Below, piece after piece: positions 36,343 through 40,874 of a stretch of DNA of 40,874 nucleotides. Source of the stretch: Candidatus Hydrogenedentota bacterium (GTDB lineage Bacteria > Hydrogenedentota > Hydrogenedentia > Hydrogenedentales > CAITNO01); assembly GCA_903893795.1 (NCBI GenBank), contig CAITNO010000020.1, forward strand, positions 1 through 40,874, given 5' to 3'. The notes below the pieces were generated by a model that worked only from the letters and a program-made list of their open reading frames with translations, did not search any database and was not told where the DNA came from. Each line of letters starts with the position of its first letter. Within the stretch, counting starts at the first letter, position 1. Made by a program: the position numbers and the translations under genes.

Positions 36343-36800
36343 AACACCCTCGCCTGCCTGTCACCTGACGGTGAAGTTGTTTGTTTTTTCGCCCGATCCA
36401 AAACAGACACATGTGTTGCCAATGCCCCCGGGCGCAAACGCTTCAGGGATGCTGAATGGTCCCGCCTTATCGCGACTGTCGTTTTCGGACAGTGGTGTGC
36501 CTCCGACCCCGAAAGAACCCTCTTGCCTGGAAACGGACCGGCCATCGCTTGCCTTCTGGCGCCGCGTTTCACAACCCTCAAGAAACGTGCCCCTGCCCAA
36601 AGGGACACCCACGCCCAAATCTCACCCTGTTAAGCGGCGCCGCATGTCGGATATATTGTCGCCCAAGATCTCTCCCGCGCGACTCAGGGTTTCCCTGATT
36701 CACGCCCTCTATAAACCTGAGTGTGGCGGGGTGGGGGAGTGGGAAGGTTCGTGCAGCCATGGTTCGACCGGTTGACCTCCCTCCGGGACCGGTGTGCGGA
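36343..36800. other. Intergenic region between the two minus-strand units
   Basis: About 460 nt without a convincing gene. It holds several short perfect inverted repeats: 36361-36374 (5-bp arms), palindrome ACACATGTGT at 36407-36416, 36475-36493 (6-bp arms, 7-nt loop) and 36684-36698 (6-bp arms, TTT loop). No hairpin followed by a T-run on the minus strand was found, so read-through from the Wzx unit into the long unit is possible. The promoter of the long operon should lie here, but I could not pick a convincing -35/-10 pair. Confidence 0.5.
36684..36698. repeat. Perfect inverted repeat TCAGGG-TTT-CCCTGA
   Basis: 6-bp arms with a 3-nt loop, about 100 nt after the Wzx stop. It could be an operator or a weak 3'-end hairpin; no T-run follows on the minus strand. 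Confidence 0.5.
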
Positions 36801-38369
36801 TCAGTGCCTGCGCAGAAGTATTCTGGACACACGTTCCCAGTAATAGCCCCGTTCGGTCGAATTCACGCCGAAAGCCGCAAAGGCGCAGGCAAAGGCAATG
36901 CAGCCCAGCAGTTCGAGACAGGCAATGTTCATCAGGGAATGGGGGGGCAGAAAGCGGCCGGCGACATAAAAGACGGCCAGCATGGGCACGCTCGCCAGCG
37001 CCGAGGGCAGTGCCGACACCCGGTAGTAGGAGAAGAAGGTGAAACCGTACTTGCGCCCCGCCTTCGGCTGGACCACCATAATGTCCACCACCAGCGTCGA
37101 AAGCAGCGTCGCAAGCGCCACGCCGTTCATGCCGAAAGGCAGCACGAATGCCACAGTCATGGCCAGATTGGCCACCTGGCCCGCCATGAACGCATAGGCC
37201 AGGAACTTCTGGTGCCCCGTCATCGAAAGTATGTTGGCCGCATTGGCGTGCAGCACACTGCACAGCATCGCCGCCAGCAGGATGCGGCAGGCGGTGCCTG
37301 CGCTCCGGTACTCCTCGCCCATCCACGCCGCCAGCACATCCCCCGAATACCAGAACAGTCCCACCAGCAAGGGGGCCGCAAAGGCCAGGCTCAGTTTCGA
37401 CCCGCGCTCGAAGGTGATGCGGATTCTTGCCTCATCGCCCGAGCCCTGCAACTCGGCCACCAGCGGGGTAAGCGCGTTGGTCAACTGCCGGCAAAGCCCC
37501 GAGGCCTCGTTGGCCATGCGGGAGGCCACGCTGTAATAGGCCACGGCGGAAAGCGTCAGAAACTCCTGAATGACCAGCGCATCGACTCGGGTGTAGATAA
37601 AACCGGAAACCTGGACCAGAAACAGGCTGACAGAGAAGGAGGAAATCTCCCGCACCAGCCGCCGGTCAAAATTGCGGAAATGGATGCTGATGCCCGGGCA
37701 CTTGGCCGAGCACAGGACCGCCGCGAACACGCTGGTGATGATTCCCGTCACCAGGCTCACCAGGGCCAGCATCTCGATCGACGGGTGTACCATCAACGCC
37801 CACACCGCGGCAATGCTGTAAAGCACCGTGCCGATGATCTGCGCAATGTTCGCCCAGGCCTGCCGCTGAAATCCGGTGAGAATGCCGAAGAACATGCCCA
37901 TGGGGGCCGCCTGCGCGGAACGAAATGCCACCAGCACAAAGGCAATCTGCGCGGCCGCCAGTTTGTCGGCCGGTATCTTAAGGAGCGTGGCAAGGAACGG
38001 CGTCAGGCACAAAGCGACCGCAATCACCACCACGCCCAGAATGATGTAGACGCCAAACAGGGTGGCCGTGACGCGCTTTAGCCGGTCCGCATTGCCCTGG
38101 CCCCTGGTCTCCGCCACAAATTTTACAACCGACGTGGCAAAACCGAAATCCAGTAGTCCGAGCAGGCCGACCGTTGCCTGCAGCACCGACCAGAGGCCGA
38201 AGGCGTCGTTGCCCAGACGTTTTGCGAACATGGGGGTGATAATGAAAAACGCACCCACATTGATAATCTGGCGCAGATAGTTGGTCGCCGTGTTGGCCAG
38301 TACCGACGAGGCGTGGCCCTGAACGGCGCTGTTCGCTGTGCTCGCTGTACCCCTCTTCAACAGGCCCAT
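36801..38369 (-). CDS. Wzx-type polysaccharide flippase (MOP superfamily)
   Basis: 522 aa with about 12-14 hydrophobic helices. The N-terminal SSVLANTATNYLRQIIN and FGLWSVLQATVGLLGLLDFGF match the polysaccharide-synthesis/MATE-like entry region of Wzx proteins, with Asp and Arg residues between helices as usual. It flips undecaprenyl-PP-linked repeat units across the inner membrane. Three ATGs are in frame: 38396, 38375 and 38369; the last has AGAGG at 6 nt and is preferred. It is the third gene of the GT2-GT4-Wzx unit, 71 nt after the GT4 gene. It presumably serves the polymerase and co-polymerase encoded in the long unit downstream. Confidence 0.92.
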   Translation of the reverse strand: MGLLKRGTASTANSAVQGHASSVLANTATNYLRQIINVGAFFIITPMFAKRLGNDAFGLWSVLQATVGLLGLLDFGFATSVVKFVAETRGQGNADRLKRVTATLFGVYIILGVVVIAVALCLTPFLATLLKIPADKLAAAQIAFVLVAFRSAQAAPMGMFFGILTGFQRQAWANIAQIIGTVLYSIAAVWALMVHPSIEMLALVSLVTGIITSVFAAVLCSAKCPGISIHFRNFDRRLVREISSFSVSLFLVQVSGFIYTRVDALVIQEFLTLSAVAYYSVASRMANEASGLCRQLTNALTPLVAELQGSGDEARIRITFERGSKLSLAFAAPLLVGLFWYSGDVLAAWMGEEYRSAGTACRILLAAMLCSVLHANAANILSMTGHQKFLAYAFMAGQVANLAMTVAFVLPFGMNGVALATLLSTLVVDIMVVQPKAGRKYGFTFFSYYRVSALPSALASVPMLAVFYVAGRFLPPHSLMNIACLELLGCIAFACAFAAFGVNSTERGYYWERVSRILLRRH

Positions 38370-38440
38370 ATTCATCCTCTTCGGGATATGCCGCATCCCG
38401 GTTGTTTCAAGTCATGCCCGTCCAGTGACCAGATCCAAGA

Positions 38441-39580
38441 TTAAATGGTTTCGGAGATGATGCGCTCAAACTGCTCCGCCACATGGTCCCAGGTGGAAAC
38501 CAGCGCCTTCGCGCGGTCCCGCGCATGCACCCCCATGTTACGGCGATCACGGACAGTGAAATACTCACATATGGCCGCCGCAAAGGCGTCGGCATCGGTC
38601 TTTGGCACCACATAACCCGCCTCGGCATCGCCGCCCAGCAGTTCGGGGGCCACGTTGAAATCGCTCAGCAGCACCGGCAGCCCGTGCAGCATGGCCTCGG
38701 CCACCACCATGCCGAAACCCTCCGAAGTGGAGGCAAAGGCGAACAACTGCGATTCCGCAAGCAGCCCGCTGAGTTCTTCCCGCGATTTCCAGCCGTCCAG
38801 AACAACACGGTCGGTCAGTCCGGCCGCGGAGATGCGCTCCCGCAGCCGCGCCACATAGGCGGGGTCAAATTCCAGGTTGCCCAGCAGGCGAAGGGAAAGC
38901 TGTTTCGACAGTTCAGGCGCCCGTTCCGCCACCCGTGCAAGCGCTTCCACAAGCACGTGAAACCCCTTGCGTTCCCCGTAGTTTGCCACGGACACAATCT
39001 GCGCGGGCATGCGCCCCGTGTCGGCCTGGCGCACCTCGGCGTCGGCCCAGTCGCAGCCCGGATAGACCACCCGGCCCTTGCGGGTCCCGCAAAAAGGGTC
39101 CAAGTCGTCGTGCAGGATGGTGTTGCTCACCGCAATCTGACGGTGCGCGGGCAGCAGCGCCGCCCAGGTCAGCATGCGGTGCAGCGTCCGCGACAGCAGG
39201 GACGCGTAGGTGTCCCAATAGCAAAGCTGCGCAAAACTAATCAGCCGGAAAGGGGTGCGGAGACGGAGCACGGCCATGATCGGCCAAAGCCACCGGTACA
39301 GCCACGTGTCATAGACCACCACCCGGGCCTTGCCCCGGTAGTCCGCCAGGAGACGGTACAGGGCGCGGCATCCGGCCACCAGCGGTTGCCGGTTGATCTC
39401 GGGCAGGACCAGCACCTCCACATTCATGCCTCGCCCGCGCAGCCGGTCAATGAGATGACGGTTGTACACCTCGCCGCCGGTTCGCGGATGCTCTGGGAAT
39501 GCAGGCAGGAGAAAGAGCACATCCTTGGCCTGGGTTCCTTTGCCGCGAAAAGAAGCGCCTGTCGCGCGCGCCGCTACCAT
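38441..39580 (-). CDS. Glycosyltransferase family 4
   Basis: 379 aa from ATG 39580. DVLFLLPAFPEHPRTGGEVYN starts the acceptor domain; the donor domain has SVANYGERKGFHVLVEAL and the E-x7-E motif EGFGMVVAE followed by GLPVLLSDF. An ATG at 39604 would overlap the GT2 gene by 31 bp rather than 7 bp; neither start has a clear Shine-Dalgarno. It is probably the second gene of a three-gene unit that ends in the Wzx flippase. Likely adds a sugar to the same repeat unit; specificity unknown. Confidence 0.92.
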   Translation of the reverse strand: MVAARATGASFRGKGTQAKDVLFLLPAFPEHPRTGGEVYNRHLIDRLRGRGMNVEVLVLPEINRQPLVAGCRALYRLLADYRGKARVVVYDTWLYRWLWPIMAVLRLRTPFRLISFAQLCYWDTYASLLSRTLHRMLTWAALLPAHRQIAVSNTILHDDLDPFCGTRKGRVVYPGCDWADAEVRQADTGRMPAQIVSVANYGERKGFHVLVEALARVAERAPELSKQLSLRLLGNLEFDPAYVARLRERISAAGLTDRVVLDGWKSREELSGLLAESQLFAFASTSEGFGMVVAEAMLHGLPVLLSDFNVAPELLGGDAEAGYVVPKTDADAFAAAICEYFTVRDRRNMGVHARDRAKALVSTWDHVAEQFERIISETI

Positions 39581-40473
39581 CGTCCGTACTGTCCTGTCTG
39601 CCATGCCGAGGAGATCATCCCCTTCTTGCGGCCCAGCCGGTGAAGAAAATCCAGTTTGGCCTCCATGCGCTCCCTGCCCGGCTTGCCGGGCAAACTCGCG
39701 CCCGCATAGTGAAGTCCGCTGCGCATCAAATCAAGGCATTCCCAAACGCTCACCTTCCAGTATTTGGGCGGCAGTGCGTCGCCCCATTTTGCCGCAAGGT
39801 GCGCCGAGGCGCTCGCGTTCTTGGAGGATTGGCGGAAAAGCCCCCGGACGCTGCACCGGTGGTCATGATAAACAACGGCCTCGGGCGCAAGCTCCAGCCG
39901 GCCTTTCGTTGCTTCAAGAATGCGCCACGAGAGGTCGCAATCCTCGCCGCACAGCAGCACCGTGTCGAACCCCTCCACTTTCCAGAAATCTTCCCGCCGG
40001 AAGAAGGCGTTGGCCGTCTGCACATAGGGCCGGAAAGAATTGGCCAGGGCCGCTTTCGCGTCCAGAATGTTCCGCGAGTTCATCCACTCCTGAATCTCGT
40101 TCTTCGGCTCCACGCCCTTGATGATGCCCGCCACCCCGCACACCGCCGTGTCGGCAAGAGGGGAGACGCCGTGAACCAGCCAGTCAGGTGTGACCACGCA
40201 GTCCGCATCGGTAAACGCGATGATGTCCCCGCTCGCGGCGCGCACCCCGGCATTTCGCGCGGCAGAGGGGCCGCGCACGGCCTTTTCCTCCACCATCACA
40301 ATGCCCGGATAACGGCGCAGAATTTCCGGTGTCTCGTCATCTGACCCGTTGTCAACGATGATGATTTCATGCGCGGGGGAATTCCCGGAGAGACCGAGCA
40401 GGGACTCGACGCACCTTTCCATGGTGCGTGAGGCATTGTACGCCGGAACCACGACAGACACGGCTGGCTTCAT
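39574..40473 (-). CDS. Glycosyltransferase family 2
   Basis: 299 aa. Classic GT2 features: AVSVVVPAYNASRTMERC at the N-terminus, IIIVDNGSDDETPEIL, SAARNAGVRAASGDIIAFTD leading to the metal-binding FTDADCVVTP, and GEDCDLSWRI as the catalytic-base region. ATG 40473 is chosen over 40482 because AAGGA lies 8 nt before it. The C-terminus (about residues 240-299) is basic and may touch the membrane. First gene of the GT2-GT4-Wzx unit; it may act early in repeat-unit assembly. Donor unknown. Confidence 0.93.
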   Translation of the reverse strand: MKPAVSVVVPAYNASRTMERCVESLLGLSGNSPAHEIIIVDNGSDDETPEILRRYPGIVMVEEKAVRGPSAARNAGVRAASGDIIAFTDADCVVTPDWLVHGVSPLADTAVCGVAGIIKGVEPKNEIQEWMNSRNILDAKAALANSFRPYVQTANAFFRREDFWKVEGFDTVLLCGEDCDLSWRILEATKGRLELAPEAVVYHDHRCSVRGLFRQSSKNASASAHLAAKWGDALPPKYWKVSVWECLDLMRSGLHYAGASLPGKPGRERMEAKLDFLHRLGRKKGMISSAWQTGQYGRW

Positions 40474-40482
40474 GGGATGCAT

Positions 40483-40667
40483 CCTTGCGTGCCGGAGCCA
40501 ACCCCGCAGAAGGGACTCACATCACCCCGCCCGGTCTTTTCCGCACACGTTCACACGCGGCTTCGCCAAAAGTTAAGAAACTACCCAACTAAGTTTAGCA
40601 TATTGGCGCGTCTGGTCATAGACGGTGATTCAATGGCCCCCTTGGGGAACCGGCTGGCGCCTGTGAA
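40483..40667 (-). promoter_or_regulatory. Leader with AT-rich stretch, candidate promoter of the Wzx unit
   Basis: No gene is seen here. An AT-rich island at about 40570-40610, unlike the GC-rich surroundings, lies about 100-140 nt before the GT2 start and may hold the promoter. TATGCT on the minus strand is a possible -10 box, but no good -35 box is at the right distance. Confidence 0.25.
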
Positions 40668-40754
40668 CCCGTACCGCAGGCGTCCCGCCTGCCCTGCCTT
40701 GCCCAGTGGCGCGTGGGAACAAGATTCTGCTCCCGTACCGCAGGCGTCCCGCCT
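40668..40754. repeat. Pair of REP-like palindromic 23-bp direct repeats
   Basis: The same 23-bp sequence occurs at 40668-40690 and 40732-40754, 64 bp apart. Each contains the palindrome GCAGGCG-TCC-CGCCTGC; the second copy has one mismatch in the last arm. Such GC-rich hairpins between genes resemble REP/BIME elements. Confidence 0.65.
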
Positions 40755-40764
40755 CCCATGAGAA

Positions 40765-40800
40765 GGCCAAGTCAAATTGTCGGTCGGACTTGGCCGACCG
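40765..40800. repeat. Two overlapping, mutually exclusive inverted repeats
   Basis: GGCCAAGTC (40765-40773) pairs with GACTTGGCC (40787-40795) over 9 bp. CGGTCGG (40781-40787) pairs with CCGACCG (40794-40800) over 7 bp. The arms share bases, so only one hairpin can form at a time. Confidence 0.6.
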
Positions 40801-40874
40801 GCGTATCTTGGTCCCTTTTCCAAGGCATGAACCGGGCTCCCATACGCACTTTGTTCAGCCCGTGGGCTGGGTGC

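Noticed and set aside
36083..36775. 230-codon plus-strand frame in the intergenic region
   Set aside because: Ser/Pro-rich, no motif, no ribosome binding site, and it runs through the start region of the STAS gene and several inverted repeats.
36723..38081. 452-codon plus-strand frame opposite the flippase
   Set aside because: His/Gln/Arg-rich antisense translation; the minus strand encodes a membrane flippase with typical helices.
40581..40823. 80-codon minus-strand frame at the window end
   Set aside because: It is built from the REP-like repeats and inverted repeats, with no ribosome binding site or recognisable protein features.

Overview
The window is GC-rich bacterial chromosome. It looks like an exopolysaccharide (EPS) and cell-surface region of a Gram-negative-type bacterium. 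The Wzx/Wzy-type genes, polyprenyl-phosphate sugar transferases, PAS/GAF-SpoIIE partner switching, a giant Ig-like repeat protein and a GH9 enzyme together would fit a lineage such as Planctomycetes, Lentisphaerae or Hydrogenedentes. That placement is a guess: no rRNA or other marker gene is present. No tRNA, CRISPR array, insertion sequence or phage gene was seen.

Layout. (a) 1-9723, plus strand: the 3' part of a giant extracellular protein with 25 complete and one partial DUF5011-like Ig modules, an HYR-like module, a beta-propeller-like section and five Kre9/KNH-like modules. A clear intrinsic terminator follows. (b) 10016-12616, plus: a secreted GH9-type glycoside hydrolase with its own candidate promoter. 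(c) 12660 to about 36342, minus: one tightly packed run of 16 genes plus a possible small leader gene, with many 4-bp start/stop overlaps. In transcription order these are a divergent STAS protein, a 1668-aa PAS/GAF/SpoIIE/HATPase sensor, a canonical STAS protein, an alkaline-phosphatase-superfamily enzyme, a GT2, a pol-beta-type nucleotidyltransferase, a Wzy/WaaL-like polymerase or ligase, a Wzc-like protein, four GT4 enzymes, a sugar-phosphate transferase (PGT), a PGT-like/WecG fusion, a NTase-like/beta-helix/PGT-like fusion, and glycogen phosphorylase. (d) 36801-40473, minus: a second unit with GT2, GT4 and a Wzx flippase. (e) 40483-40874: a non-coding tail with REP-like palindromes and overlapping inverted repeats.

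How it may work (inference). A multi-sensor protein carrying both a PP2C-type phosphatase and an RsbW-type kinase domain would set the phosphorylation of the adjacent STAS protein and so tune EPS production, as SypE/SypA do at the Vibrio fischeri syp locus. The one intact PGT would start the lipid-linked repeat unit. WecG and the GT4/GT2 enzymes would extend it, Wzx would flip it, and the Wzy-like and Wzc-like proteins would polymerise it. Glycogen phosphorylase could feed glucose-1-phosphate into the pathway.

The most unusual feature is a set of apparently inactivated enzyme domains inside this operon. Two PGT-like domains have lost the catalytic Asp-Glu pair. The nucleotidyltransferase-like domain has lost its GGxGTR and PKP signatures. 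The Wzc-like ATPase has lost its P-loop lysine and has no tyrosine tail. No outer-membrane exporter (Wza/OPX) gene was recognised in the window.
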